Shown here in pieces: positions 24,401 through 35,635 of a stretch of DNA of 64,000 nt. The DNA is from Gnetum montanum (lineage: Eukaryota; Streptophyta; Gnetopsida; Gnetales; Gnetaceae). The stretch covers positions 232,994 through 296,993 of the forward strand of contig MNCI01020276.1 in NCBI GenBank assembly GCA_015680685.1, in the 5' to 3' direction. Each line of letters starts with the position of its first letter. Position 1 is the first letter of the stretch. The notes under the pieces are model-generated. The model searched no databases. It was not told the DNA's origin and was given only the letters and a program-made list of their open reading frames with translations. The position numbers and the translations under genes were made by a program.

Positions 24401-26452
24401 CATAAGCTATAGGGTAAATGAGGATGTTAGTTTAATAAAGGCCTATCACCCAGAGGCTCAATGCTTATCTTGCTAAGCAGTGGTCCTGAGAGGCTTGGTA
24501 GATGTGCAAAAGCCTAACCTCTTTTAGAGTTGCTATGCCCAGGCTAAAATGAGGCTACCTCATAAATCTACCATGCTAAATAATATAATACATAGTTGTC
24601 ATGCACTTTGGAAAATGCTTTTTTTTTTCCCCTGGTTTTAATACGTATTCTGGAAGATATAGCTGTTCATTAACACAAATGCTATGCTTGTTTTACTAGT
24701 TCAAAGTTCTGTTCATTAACACACATGCTATGATTATTTTACAAGTTCAAAGTTCTTAGGCTGGTATGTGTGTTTGACAGGTTCTTGCTGAAAAGTTGCC
24801 AGAACTCGTTGATTTTCACAAGGATCTAACTCATTTGGAGCCTGCATCAAAGGTGTAGACATGTTAGTTGATATCTTAATGCTTTCGTGTTTTGTTTGGC
24901 TGATTTTTTTTTAAATTAAAAAACATTCTAAAACATTATCTGAAGAATCGAATTAAAACCATTTGTGTTGTTAGATACAATTAAAAACATTAGCAGAGGA
25001 GATGCAAGCAGTAAACAAAGGCATCGAAAAGGTTGATCAGGAACTGACGGCATCAGAAAATGATGGTCCAGTGTCTGAAGGATTCAGGAAGGTATTTGGA
25101 AACTTTTCTTTTCTTAAAACAACCAAAATTCATGTTTATACCATTTTAAGTTTGAAAGTTGGATATAATGTTCTTCAGCCATGGGAAAATTGAAATTCTC
25201 AATAGATTATGTGATCCATGACTCTGCTGCTTATGCTACATAATGTTTCTGCGTCATGTTTTAGTGTGTCGGAGATTGTCAATGGTATTTTGGTATTTAG
25301 TTATTATTGTTTAGTTACAGAAATGGTAGAAAGCAGTCTGTTTCACTGCAAGATTTAATTGTATCAAATCGATATCTTTGACACATGAAATAGGCCTTTG
25401 GCTTTAAGGCAATGTGACAAAGTCCATGCTTCATATCTCAAAAACATTGCATGAAATCTTAGCCTGCTAATTGCTCATATCTTCCCAGGGTAATGGATAG
25501 ACTCTCAAATCCTGAGTTTTAGGAGGCCAGGCTATGGCTTCTGTGGATAATACAGTAGAACTACCATGCTACTTTAACCTGATTTAAATGTAGTAACGGA
25601 TATATGAGCTATACGGTATCGCAGTCTATTCTGTATAATTACTAGTTGTATTGCGTTATAAAATTTGACACACTACATTTGCAAGAAAGTTCGAGGTATC
25701 TCTTGAAAACAATTACTTCTTTTGTTTTTTATAATATTGTCTGGTTGTTGTTCATGACATAATTTGTTTTGCAATATATCTGTAGCTATTGAAGAAATTT
25801 CTTGTTGATGCGGAGGCCGATGTGAGATCTTTAACTCAATTGTATTCGGAAGTGGTTTGTCTACTTACTACCAGTTTATTCAATTTATTTTTTTCAGCTT
25901 TTTGTTAAGATTTCTATCTCTGAGTCACTGTTCTGATACGATATATGTTTCTTAATCTAGGGCCATAATGCAGATGCTCTTGCCCAATATTTTGGAGAAG
26001 ATCCTACTCGATGTCCTTTTGAACAGGGTAATTTTAGAGTTTCTTGCGTTTTGCTGACCATTGGGGTGCAGAATCATATAATTATTATCTATACTTAGAT
26101 ATGCGGCGAAAAATTTCCCGACCTTTTATTTGTCAATTTTAAAATATTCGATAGCCAATTACCGTTTATGTTTCCAGACGATTTTATTTCATAAGAGAAA
26201 ACGGTGCTATAATTTATTGTAGGATGACACGGGATACTAAGCCATTATTGACACTTTTTATGTTTCCTAATATTTTTACTAACTTGCTGTGCAGTTGTTG
26301 CAACACTTGTTAACTTTATTAACTTGTTTCGGCGGGCGCATGAAGAAAATTTGAAGCAGGCAGAATTGGAGAGGAAGAAAGCAGAAAAAGAGGCTGAAAA
26401 AGAAAAAATGAAAAGTTCTGCTACTAAACCTGAATCTGGAAAGCCATCGTGA
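12328..26452 (+). CDS. Class II formin (PTEN-like, FH1, FH2), 16 exons
   Basis: An actin nucleator that also bundles filaments and, in some class II formins, binds microtubules; it acts in the cytoplasm in tip growth and cell expansion. Coding exons: 12328-12400, 13969-14669, 14930-17791, 17911-18037, 18559-18630, 20038-20136, 20271-20312, 22254-22334, 22424-22474, 22565-22646, 22725-22819, 24781-24852, 24975-25091, 25786-25854, 25961-26027, 26295-26452. All introns are GT/AG and phases join in frame, giving about 1,588 residues. Domains: PTEN-like phosphatase (about 1-165), C2-like (about 170-340), variable acidic linker, Pro-rich FH1 (about 945-1180), FH2 (about 1185-1560) and a Lys/Glu-rich tail. 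The start was chosen because 'MALFRKLFYRKPPE' is the conserved N-terminus of the family and the ATG sits in GCCGCCAATGGC. It is closest by recall to rice FH5 and Arabidopsis FH14-type proteins; orthology is not assigned. Confidence 0.96.
12401..13968 (+). other. Formin intron 1
   Basis: A T-rich intron with donor GTACGT and acceptor CTACAG. Its 5' half is peppered with TTTCGGAATG-like phrases, which suggests old local duplication. No coding sequence or transposon is recognised. Confidence 0.8.
13969..14669 (+). CDS. Formin exon 2 (PTEN-like phosphatase and C2 start)
   Basis: The exon encodes the PTEN-like domain, including 'YPKQYEGCPLL', 'HHFLRSSESWL' and the P-loop 'LMHCEKGGWPVLAFMLAGLL'. 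The catalytic Cys is residue 126. The Arg of the HCX5R signature is replaced by Pro (CEKGGWP), so lipid phosphatase activity is unlikely; known plant formin PTEN domains are likewise thought to serve for membrane targeting. The C2-like region begins near 'LTLDCLILRIIPNF'. The acceptor is CTACAG at 13963-13968 and the donor GT at 14670. Confidence 0.95.
14930..17791 (+). CDS. Formin exon 3 (C2 end, linker, FH1, start of FH2)
   Basis: This giant exon completes the C2-like domain (to about 15170) and encodes a long Ser/Asn/Glu-rich linker with a two-unit tandem repeat ('VEPVTDLIVLPEN', 'VESVTDLSTLPEN' at about 15293-15390). It then encodes FH1 from about 16987: poly-Pro blocks and repeated GRPGAPPPPPP units that bind profilin-actin. 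FH2 starts at 'SLKPLHWIKVTRAVKGSLW' (about 17704-17760). A 16-base gap (17423-17438) interrupts FH1. The frames on its two sides agree only if the true gap length is a multiple of 3. The acceptor is TACAG at 14925-14929 and the donor GTACTT at 17792. Confidence 0.93.
17911..26452 (+). CDS. Formin exons 4-16 (FH2 domain and C-terminal tail)
   Basis: Thirteen short exons (lengths 127, 72, 99, 42, 81, 51, 82, 95, 72, 117, 69, 67 and 158 bases) encode FH2 in order: 'FDMTELESLFSAA' (lasso/linker), 'IDLRRANNCEIMLTKVKMP', 'IKFCPTKEEMELLK', 'YTGEVEKLGRCEQ', 'MMKVPRVESKLRVF', the core 'LGNALNQGTARGSAIGF', 'RLDSLLKLTETRARNNK', 'FGEDPTRCPFEQ' and the tail 'FRRAHEENLKQAE'. The stop TGA is at 26450-26452. 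The knob and post residues of the FH2 dimer appear intact. The tail is a charged helix rich in Lys and Glu. Confidence 0.94.
18892..19540. repeat. Dispersed repeat with 49-bp minisatellite core (copy 2)
   Basis: TTTTGGCC(A/G)AGAGGCC units start at 18892 and 18941, 49 bases apart, followed by CTAAATAATATTT(C/T) units. The flank after them, including 'TTTAGTACCAAACATGAAAT' and 'GGCAACTTGGATAATTTTTA', matches the copy at 9074-9700 in the same orientation. It lies wholly within an intron. Confidence 0.75.
19633..19710 (+). repeat. Perfect 39-bp tandem duplication
   Basis: A 39-base unit starting AAGTAATTTTATTGC and ending ATTCATCAG occurs twice back to back with no differences. It lies in intron 5 and is therefore probably recent or under slippage. 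Confidence 0.9.
20313..22253 (+). other. Formin intron 7 with tandem duplications
   Basis: The longer of the two largest mid-gene introns apart from intron 11. It carries the 252-bp tandem duplication at 20350-20852 and a smaller duplicated block sharing GAAAAGAAGATTTTGTTAAT at about 21171-21202 and 21226-21257. No gene is seen in it. Confidence 0.8.
20350..20852 (+). repeat. 252-bp near-identical tandem duplication in intron 7
   Basis: The unit 20350-20601 (starting GGTGAATGCAATAG, ending GGCTACACCAGAAA) is repeated at 20602-20852. The only difference I see is one T in a run (about 20491 against 20740). It is either a very recent duplication or an assembly artefact. Confidence 0.93.
22820..24780 (+). 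other. Formin intron 11, nothing else recognised
   Basis: A 1,961-base AT-rich intron between donor GTGTGC and acceptor TTGACAG. Near its 3' end a phrase around GTTCATTAACACA is duplicated (about 24666-24700 and 24710-24750). Short open frames here do not resemble known proteins. Confidence 0.75.
25092..25785 (+). other. Formin intron 13, nothing else recognised
   Basis: A 694-base AT-rich intron with no repeat or gene that I recognise. Confidence 0.75.
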
Positions 26453-28600
26453 TCTTCTGAAACAGAGAACGATGAAGTAAATGGGGATTATCGCAATAAG
26501 CATCTTCAGTTTTCTTGTGAATTCACGTGTGAATAATGCACCAGATTTTTTATATTGGTTTGACTATTCACTTCTTGGTGGATATCACAAGAAATTTACC
26601 ACATTAACGTGGAAATACCAAAACTTCTGGCGGAATTGGCATGAGCAAAGGAAAAGCTTCAGTCAATGCCTTGTGTGTATCTTGTTCAAATTTGATTTTA
26701 CATGAAGTATTAACTGTAGTTCGCCTCGGTTCAAGTCTTCCAAGTGATGGCAGAACGGACTGGCTATTTTGGTGGGTGTATAGTTGTGCAGTTTTGGTGG
26801 CCGCTTGGCTTCACAGATCTTTGTATTTTTATCAGAATTGTCTGCAAGGATGCTTCGGAAGACATTCAGGTATCAATTTTGACCTTTTTTTTCCCAACGT
26901 ATGAAACCAAGCAATTAACTGTACCATTTTTCTTTACGTACATTGATTGTAATATTGAACTGTAGAATTTATTTTCCTTGTTTTATTTTCTTAGTTTGTA
27001 TTTGAATAATTAATTATGTTTAGGAAAACATTATTGTTGCATCTCTTTTAGACTGGTGGGAGATGGTTTTCATAATTATTATGACTATTATCCTAGTCAG
27101 CTCAACATAGCTCTTTGATTATGTTTATGATTATTGTTCTTCCTTCTTGTAATCTGTTTGTAGTGCAGCATTCAAGTTCATCTTTGTCTTAACAAAAGAA
27201 AATTGCATCTGTGCGATGACATAGCTCAGTTTCTCACTATACGTTGATATGGTTTTTAAAAACAATTCAAATAATAGACAATGTCTAATGATGGGTACAC
27301 CTTTGGTTTTAACAGATTTCTTTACAAGAATTATCCTAACAGCAAAAACTCCGAATTTTTTATACAATATTCAGCTACATGGACATTGACCGCAAGATGC
27401 AGCTGCACAAATGTGTATACAATATTCATTTTTGGATGCCAGGTGAAGAGCTTTTCCCCTGGCAGCTCAAGTTCATACTAGAAGCATTTTTAAAATTTGC
27501 TAGCTATTCAGGAAGCAATTTTTTGAAAGATGTATCCTCTAACAATCAGATAACGTTCGCATGTCTTGCTTCAGTAATCAAGATCAGATTATTCTATCAG
27601 TTACATTGTAAACTAATAAACAGATACAGGAAACATTTGTATTATTCAAGGTTTGAATTCATGAAAAGATTTTCGAGGTATCGGGAATCAATTTTGTCGG
27701 TTGCTCTAAAACCAGATTTTCATGTACAGCTGGCATTCAGAGTTATATGATTTTAGGAAGTGAAGAGGAAAGGAATTTTAATCCAAGTATCCTGATTTTT
27801 GATTTCATTAGAAAGTAGTTCGTTTATCTTATTTTAATATGCAATTTATTAAGGGTGGACACCCAATTCATGTTTTACGAGAAAACACAGCACTCGGGTT
27901 GGATGATTATAATTCTTCTTTAAATGTTTATATTCCTTTAAATGCTAACTTTTTTCACTGATAAATTGCGCCTGAATTCAACATTTATGGAATTATAATC
28001 AATGATGACGATGACAAGAATCACTACATAATTTGAAGGCACATTGTCAATCAGATCTGCAATCATTAAATCCTGAACAGGTTTGTAAGGAAATTTAGAG
28101 TTTATGATATTAATTTGGAACTCCGATGAATCAAGTAAAAGCATCAACCGTTGCATACAAATTGATTTGAAACATTTTACACAATTATTATTATATTTTC
28201 ATAGTGCATGTTATCTTTTTGCATTCAGAATCTCTATACATGATCAATTGGAAGCGATGCTATATCTTTACTGCAAAAAGGATTTATTTCGAGCTATTAC
28301 CTTAAAGACTTTCGAGATGGAAATGAGATGAATTATGAAGAAATTTGGTCAAATGGTAACACTGAATTATGAGGAAGTTTTGTAAAAAGGAAATTTGGAA
28401 CGGGTGTTCTCAGCAGAGAGTAATTAGATACATTGAATTTCTGTTTTCAGTTTCAATTTAATTAATATTAAACGGTTTATTCGGACAAGATTAGGATGAC
28501 GTTGGATTATGTTGATTTGCAATTTAATTAATGGTTAAAAAATAAAAATGAAAAATAATTCAATAGACACCAATGATAGCAAAGAAATGCAGGCTGGGTA
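26453..28600 (+). other. Formin 3' untranslated region and downstream flank
   Basis: The first several hundred bases after the stop are presumably 3' UTR, but no convincing AATAAA signal fixes the end. Frames of 60-120 codons here (for example near 27379-27750) show no domain and are probably chance. From about 28400 the sequence becomes very AT-rich, and a SINE-A-box-like TTAGTGGTGAGAGTC occurs near 28660. Confidence 0.4.
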
Positions 28601-28776
28601 TAGTTGAAAGAAATTTGATAAAATACTAAAATTAAAAATCAAAGTATAGTGAGGTGTTAACTTAGTGGTGAGAGTCTTGGCATGTGTCACATGGGTAACA
28701 TTGAGTTATGGACAAAAAAGATTTCATAAAATGAATATTAAAATTTGTGTGGCTTAGTACATCCTACTTCAATACA

Positions 28777-29118
28777 TTGAAGTAGGGTGTGATACAAGTA
28801 AAACACAAATACAAATTTAGGGTTTGACATAAGTAAAGCACAAATAAAAATTCAGCTTTCCTTTCTAAATTTTTTTAATGTCAAAAGTGGAAAGGATCAC
28901 ATTCATGGTGAAAAGTCAATCCTAGAAATGATTATTTCCTTTTTGGTAAGTTGACCAAATACATTGAAGTAGGGTTTGACATAAGTAAAAATGCAAATAA
29001 AAATTCAGTTTTAGTCTCTAAATTTTTTTTATGTCAATTGTGGAGTCATTGATTACATTCATGGTGAAAAGTTAATTCTAGAAATGAATATTTCCTCTTT
29101 TGTAAGTTGACCAATCTA
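28777..29118. repeat. Imperfect tandem duplication of about 150 bp
   Basis: A block containing AGGGTTTGACATAAGTAAA, then AAATAAAAATTCAG, then ATTCATGGTGAAAAGT and GTAAGTTGACCAA occurs at about 28819-28957 and again at about 28971-29113. A partial third unit (TACATTGAAGTAGGGTGTGA) precedes it at 28777. Differences are scattered, so it is old. Confidence 0.7.
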
Positions 29119-29149
29119 CTTTTAAAATCGAATAAGAAATAGAATAGTG

Positions 29150-30480
29150 TGGGTGACATCTTCCTCCTTTGGGGTGAAATGCAAGTATCTTTATGAATGT
29201 CTTCCAATCTTCTTGAGTCCTACGCTATTATTGAGGTGCTCAATCTTGTATGTTTAAGGAAGTTTTTCAGAAGATCAATTGCTTGATTATGTGTGTCAAT
29301 ATGAATTAGTTTGATAGTTCTCTCCTTTACTTTTTTGCTTTATAAAATAGTGTTTTCTATCAATTTGTTGGATTTTTTGGCAGAGAACATGTTCATTAGA
29401 GAGTTGTATTGTCACATTAAAGTTTGATTGGAAGTTCAAACTTGAATCGTGATTGAGTCATGATTTTCTTGAGCTATAGGATGTGTTGAATACATTTGGC
29501 AATGGTAATAAATTCTATCATGAAAGATGATAGGTCAAATGTTAGTTTCTTTGATTTCTAATACATAGCATTTCTATCATGAAAGATGATAGGTCATGAA
29601 GTTGATTTTCTATCATTGTTGTTAGCTCCATAATATTTTTCGTTTCCCTTTTAATAGTTTAGTCTATATTCTATAGTTCCTTTCACATACCTCAAAACAT
29701 GAATAATAGCTTCTATATGAGATTCCCTTCATTCTTATGTGTATTGTGACAAAAAAGAAGTTGCGTATTCCAGATCAGGTTTGATATGGCATAGGAAACT
29801 TAAAGATACTATCATTTCTACATGCTTGCATCAATAAGGGGTGTATGATCTTTGTTTTTTAGCTTGATGTTGTGAGCCAAGGGAGAATTTGTTGGCTTTC
29901 CTCAAAATGTTGTACTTCTCTGAAATGAATTTTGCAAACTTGGTTTGTCAAATTTTGATTCCATCCTTGTTTTGTTCAACTTGCATGCGTAAGAAATATT
30001 TCAGTTCTCCAAGGTCTTTCATTTTGTATTCATTTTTTATATATGACTTGAGCTCTTCCAATAATTTTCCACTTGTGGCAACAAAGATTATGTCATCCAA
30101 AGTTTGTAGAACATTGTTGGTTCAAACATGCAAGAGTAGTTTTTCTTTAGAAGATAATTGTTTATTCTATGACACCATGCTCTAGGTGCTTATTTTTGTC
30201 CATTTTTTAACTTAACAAACTTTGTCTTCTATGCCTTCAACTATATATTTTTTAGGTTGATGTACATAAACTTCTTCATCAATGTCTCAAGTTAGGAATG
30301 TTGAGTTCACATCCATTTGATGAAGTTTTGGATCATGATCAACAAGTGAAATCATTCTATGACTTTCCTTCCTCCTCCAAGGACTCTACCATGTCTAGAA
30401 AACTATTTACTCCTGGTTCAATATTCCAAATTTCCACTCTTAACAATAGTCATAGGGATGTCAAGTTTAACACTTAGGCA
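29150..30480 (-). pseudogene. Element H: Ty1/copia reverse transcriptase-RNase H relic
   Basis: Minus-strand reading gives copia RT signatures in order: 'LHQMDVNS' (30303-30325), a decayed catalytic box ending DDII (30087-30098), and 'MKDLGELKYFL' (about 29990-30025). A later segment reads 'DTHNQAIDLL' (about 29270-29300), which could be the RNase H tail. Many stops and shifts make it a relic. Its integrase lies at 36483-36960 in the same orientation; element D separates the two. Confidence 0.8.
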
Positions 30481-31389
30481 CCAAATCCTCCTTTTCGATC
30501 CTTCTTATATTTTTCCAATTTCTTATCAAATTTTCACCTTCTTTACTATCTTTTCCATTCTTTTATACTTTTTCTATTCTTAAATCATTTTTCATTCTCT
30601 AATATCTTTTAAATTCTTTATACATTTTTTTATTCTTACCATTTTTCTATGATTTTTTTACTATACTTCATGTACATATTTTTGTTGATTTTGCCAATAA
30701 CATGTGAAGGAATAAAACAAGATGTCGTCCAAATAATGGGAATTTTACCCTATGTTGTCAAATCATTAAAGGACTGATCATATATGTAGTGAGACCATTT
30801 TATCCATCCACTTATTTCCAATAAAAAGAGGTTCTTACCATGGACATAACAACATTCTTTCCACAATAAAACTAAAATGAACTTGTGATCATTATGCCTA
30901 GATAGAAAAGAGAAAAACCAAGTGGGAATGAAAAGGGTGTGACATTAAGGGAATTTGTGGATTCTCTAAGGCTGCTACTATAAGTCTTATCCTGCTATTA
31001 AGATGTATTATTTACTTGAGTTCTAATGAAAAATGGAAGTATGTCTAAAATTAGTGCTGCCTTACCATGTCATAGAAAAGACATGTTACCCATGCCTAAG
31101 GGTAGGTGACTTCTTAGAAATTTCAGAGTTTCTTGGACTCGCATTGGTAATGGGGCTAGAAAGACATGTTACCCATGCTTGAAGTCTCTCCTTTGTCCAC
31201 TAGCCAAGTCTCCTTCAAAATAAAGTATGCTTCCTTGAGCTTCATTGTCAAGTGTTAATACTCTTTGTAGTTGTGATAGCCTTGTGGTTGTTAGTTTTGA
31301 GGTGATGTCATTTGTAAGTGGTATGGACTTGGTTTGGATCTTGAATAGAAAGGTTAATGATCATTTTAACCATATATCACACGTAGAAT
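30481..31389. other. AT-rich segment between copia relic and element D
   Basis: A degenerate, T-rich stretch in which I recognise no domain. It should contain either the lost 5' end of element D or the RT-upstream part of H, but no LTR end or target duplication could be located. Confidence 0.4.
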
Positions 31390-31969
31390 TCATTATGCCT
31401 ATGGTAAGATACATCATTTCCCAATTTCTACAATTGTTGCTACTCCCATTCCACCTCACTACTATATACAATCATAATTTAATGGTTTTGTATAATATAG
31501 TGTTGTTTTCCTATTAAGGTAATACTAATATGTGTGTCTTGGAAGATAGGTATGTTTTACATTCAACTCCTTGAGTGCCTACAAAAACTTGTAGGTGTGG
31601 TTATGCAAGGACACTAAGGATTGGGGCCTGCTTTAGGAAGGATCCACTTGAATAACTCTTGTGCTATAGATTTGATAATCAATTTCACATCATCTTGTGC
31701 CTCTAGAACACTTAAGTGTTCATTGTTACTTTCCTATCTACTCATCTTTGATCATACATTTGGCAGTTTTTATCAATCATCCCCTATAGAGTTAGTTGAC
31801 TTACCTTGCCCAAATTCCTTCTTTCACATACTTTCAATGAAAAATTCTTATGTTTTGAGCATCATCCATGATCAAGAACCCTTTGGATTATCTCTATATC
31901 TTCCAGACTATCCATTTGATTCAAATTTTCCATAAAAAATTGTTCAAAATATTGAAATTTTTAAGGGTG

Positions 31970-32240
31970 ATATAGTAGATATGATGTATTAGCCCCTGTG
32001 ATATCATATCCACGATGTTGTATCTATGATGTATCCTTGATAAAAATCTATATATACGTGCGAGGAGTTAGAAATTTTTCATTTTGCTCATTTTACACAA
32101 ACAGAGTTCATGCTGTTTTTTTTTAACCCTCTAATGCCCAAAATTCATAGCTTCATAACTTCCTCATTGTAACTTTGATTTCTGTGATTCTTGAAACTTC
32201 TTGATCATGGAATAACCAACTTAGTCATGGGGGAGAGTGA
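31970..32240 (+). promoter_or_regulatory. Element D internal promoter-like block (decayed)
   Basis: GTGATATCATATCCACGATG (about 31998-32017) is a decayed form of the GATATC palindrome array, followed about 30 bases later by TATATATACG (32050-32059). TTAGTCATGGGGGAGAG lies at 32221-32237. The order and spacing match C (43500-43780) and E (62345-62585). Confidence 0.5.
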
Positions 32241-32627
32241 TATGTGTAGTTTGTGTGATTTGCACCAAATTTTTCTAATGACTAGAAGAATTTAGTAAGA
32301 ATAATAAGAATTGATGACATTTTAACTAAATAACAAAATAAAGGCTAATGAACTTAACAATCCTTCCTAATCAATTATTCAAAGACACGTTAAACAAGAT
32401 ATTAACAATTGTGAGAGGTCATAAAAAATAAAAACATTAAAAGAATACAACAATTAAGGGTTTCTCTTCAAAGTTTTCCTAACTTTGCAATCTTAATAAG
32501 AGCTGAAAAGTAATAACAAGGATGGATGGATTTAGATTAAATCCAAGAATTCAAGAAAGGATTATAAACCGTTAGGAACTTATTTAAAATCCATGGGTAA
32601 TTATAGAAAAACTCTTTATGATTGCAG

Positions 32628-35400
32628 ATGGCTCCTAAAAGACTTGTAGTAGAAGGACCTTCACAACAGAGAGGTAAAAGACCTAGAGGAAGAGGACAAG
32701 CTAGAGAGCAAAGTTCACCTACTGATAAGGAGGCCTAATCTTATAGCATCCAGTAACCAACACTTGTGATAGGACAATCTACATAGACTAAAGCTAATGT
32801 TCCATCCACTGAAAAGCAAGGATAGCACCTCATGCTATTAGATGAGTGCCTCTAGGCTATCTAAGAAAAATCTATCATGTCCATGGTCATAGTGGAACTA
32901 CACTTTGGACCATTCATGGAGTTTGTCCCTATTGATGTTTAAGAGCAACTTGAAACCTCTCCTATTTGGCCCACACTCTCATGTAACAGTGAATGGTATT
33001 TGGGGAAAGTATATTAATTTTTGAAAAATAAACAAGATGATGCTACCATCAAGATTGAAGGAATCATAGTGCCATATTCAGTTGAGGCAATAGTTAAGGC
33101 ACTTAATCTTCCCAATGTTAGAGCCAACATAGGTCAAATCTCTACTAGGTCCAACATAGAGGCAAGGAAGTTATGGCTATAGAGGGTCTATGGGACAAGT
33201 AAGAAGAAATACAATAGATTGTCCATAGTAGAGAAGATATAATTTAAAATTGGAACTTACTGTATCTTCCCAATAAAAAGATCAAACAAAATTTTCACAT
33301 ATGCTTCTAGAGGAAGTGCCATCCTCATGGGAAAATTCTAGGCTAATATGGTTCATTTGTTATTTTTGGAAATCCAGAGGAGATTTGAAGAGAAGAAGGC
33401 AAGGAAACTCACCTTACCACTCCCTTGTCTTATCAGAAGACTATGCCAACAAGTAGGAATTATGGGGTACACAAATGATGTTTTCCACAAAGCCTAGAAT
33501 GATTCATATGTAAATATTTCAAAACTAGTGCCATCCAAAAAGGATCAAGTGGAAAATCTAGTGGGCACTAAAGAAGTAACTGAGTCTACACTAGCAGAAA
33601 GTGTTTTAGCCACAGGAACAAAGAAGCTAGGATTTAGTGGGTCAACATTAGCTGATAACAAACTAGGACCAAGTGCTCCATTGGCACAATAAGACTAACG
33701 ATCCTCAATGAACCATTTGCAATAAATAGCTAAGAGAAATAAGCTAGGGAAGTAGAGAGGTTTCAAGCATGTATAGGATGCAAGAAAATTGAAGCAAGCC
33801 TATTGTATTAATAAGACTCGCAAGCAGACAAATCTAATTATAGATAGGAGAAGATGAGGACTGGACACAATAGATATCTAGGAATACTACATCCTTTCAA
33901 GTAGCATTGGAAACAGGAGAAGGAGCCATAATGATGGTAATGTAATATTAGGATGCAATAGGAGCTGTAGAAGTAATAATAGATCATATTAAAGTATCTT
34001 TAAAAAATTCTATTATGCCACTGACTAATATGACTAGAGCAAAATATGTTGAAACCATAGTTGGAATGTCCATGACCTCAAAAGACCATGAGGGTATTCT
34101 AGATCAACTACTATAGATTGGACAAGTGATGCAAAATCTTTTTGATATCCCAAAAAATATCACTACAGTGCTGTCAAAATTAATTTCAACAAAGGGTAAG
34201 CTGATCATGGTAGAGACTAGAGTAGAGCATGTAGAAAATGAAGTGTAGAGGCTACAAGTGGAATTGGCTACATTAAATGTAAAAAGGCAAGACCTTGCAT
34301 AATACATTGTACTTGATCAATTAGAACAATTTAGAATTAAACAAATGGACCAACTGATGGCCAAATATTTCTAGATGGAGATGGAGAAGGAAAAGGAAAC
34401 ATTGAATGCCTCAGTGATAGAAGCTTAAACCTATGCCCATGCCTAGGCTTGAATTGCCATAGAAGAAGAAAGTAAAAACCCTGCTATTAAAAATATAAAG
34501 TTGACCGATATTGCAAAGAAAAAAAGAATATACTAGAAGAATGTATTCATCAGCTAAGGGAGCAGTTTGCTAGAGTCAACTTTGACATGAAGAAATTGGC
34601 TAGAGAGAATAAGATCTTATTAATCGAAGAAGTTCATGCAATATGATAGAAGTTAGCTATTGAAATCAATGCATGATAATATGAGGCCAAGAAGCATGAA
34701 TGGCTGAAAAAGCACTTTGGGGATCAAGTGAGCATGTACAAGAAAATCAATGTAAAGGAAATCTAGATGGCTAAAGCTAAGATCAACTCGATCACAGCAT
34801 AGACACCTAATTGGTAGGTAATCTTGGATAGTCTTGCCCATGTGCATTAAGTTGAAATTAAGAATAAAGACCTGTGAATAGAGGACTTGATAGAATATAT
34901 GGGATTAGCAAATCTTCAATATGCTAATCTAGCCATGTTAATAATAGGTAGGCTTTGAACAAAACTGGAGCAGTAGGTGATCATAGTTTATGCATTATAT
35001 GAGAGGGAGTTTATAGATAGAAAGGATGCACAATAAAAGCTTCACATTGCAAACTCTAAACTATAGGTGGTCAAAACTAGCTACTAGGATCAGAAGAATG
35101 TAGTAGCAAATCAAGCTAAGAGAATGATAGATTACTAGGAATTGAGAAAAATGGCTAGAGCATTCAAAGAAGAAAGGAGGTAATTTGCAGCTTGGCATGT
35201 GAAAGCCAATAAAATGTTTTTGTAGTTTCCATGCCTATGGGAGGTACCGACTCTAGCAAAAATTGCTGAATTCTCTTGGATGGTACATGATCTAAGATCT
35301 TAGGAAGAGAATATTTAAGCATTACTCAACTGATACCAATTCTAGAAGCTTGATGATAAAGGAAAGAAATTGATGGAGAAGCCACCATTGCCTGGAATAT
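32628..35400 (+). pseudogene. Element D accessory ORF (aORF), heavily decayed
   Basis: The ATG at 32628 follows the acceptor-like TTGCAG. The first frame encodes 'MAPKRLVVEGPSQQRGKRP', a basic N-terminus. A middle domain reads 'LPLPCLIRRL' and 'GYTNDVF' (about 33415-33485), matching 'LPFPCLIRKL' and 'GYTNDVL' of C. The 3' part reads 'LISTKGKLIM' and 'ETRVEHVENEV' (about 34180-34245), a coiled coil shared with C. Most interruptions are TAG codons where C has CAG, CAA or AAG. I do not recognise a function. It occupies the place of the accessory or env-like ORF of plant LTR elements. Confidence 0.65.
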
Positions 35401-35635
35401 AAGACTACATCAAGCTTTGATGTTTTGTTTTGTTTTATCTTATCATATGTGTCAATCATGTGATGCATGATAATTTTGTAAATACCACTCAAATCATAGT
35501 GAAGCATTCATAGTAGAGTCAGTCATTTATATAAGTCATCATGTCAAAGTTTGTATATGACCCCATAATTTTGTAAGAAACTCTATCCTCCTTTTGTTTA
35601 ACTCAAGGATGAGTTTTTAGTGAGTCATGGGGGTA

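Noticed and set aside
27379-27750. 123-codon frame downstream of the formin
   Set aside because: No domain, no supporting splice or promoter context, and AT-rich flank; probably chance.
31245-31935. Open frames of 90 and 104 codons considered as a host gene
   Set aside because: They match degenerate sequence in the non-autonomous elements C and E and show no host domain.
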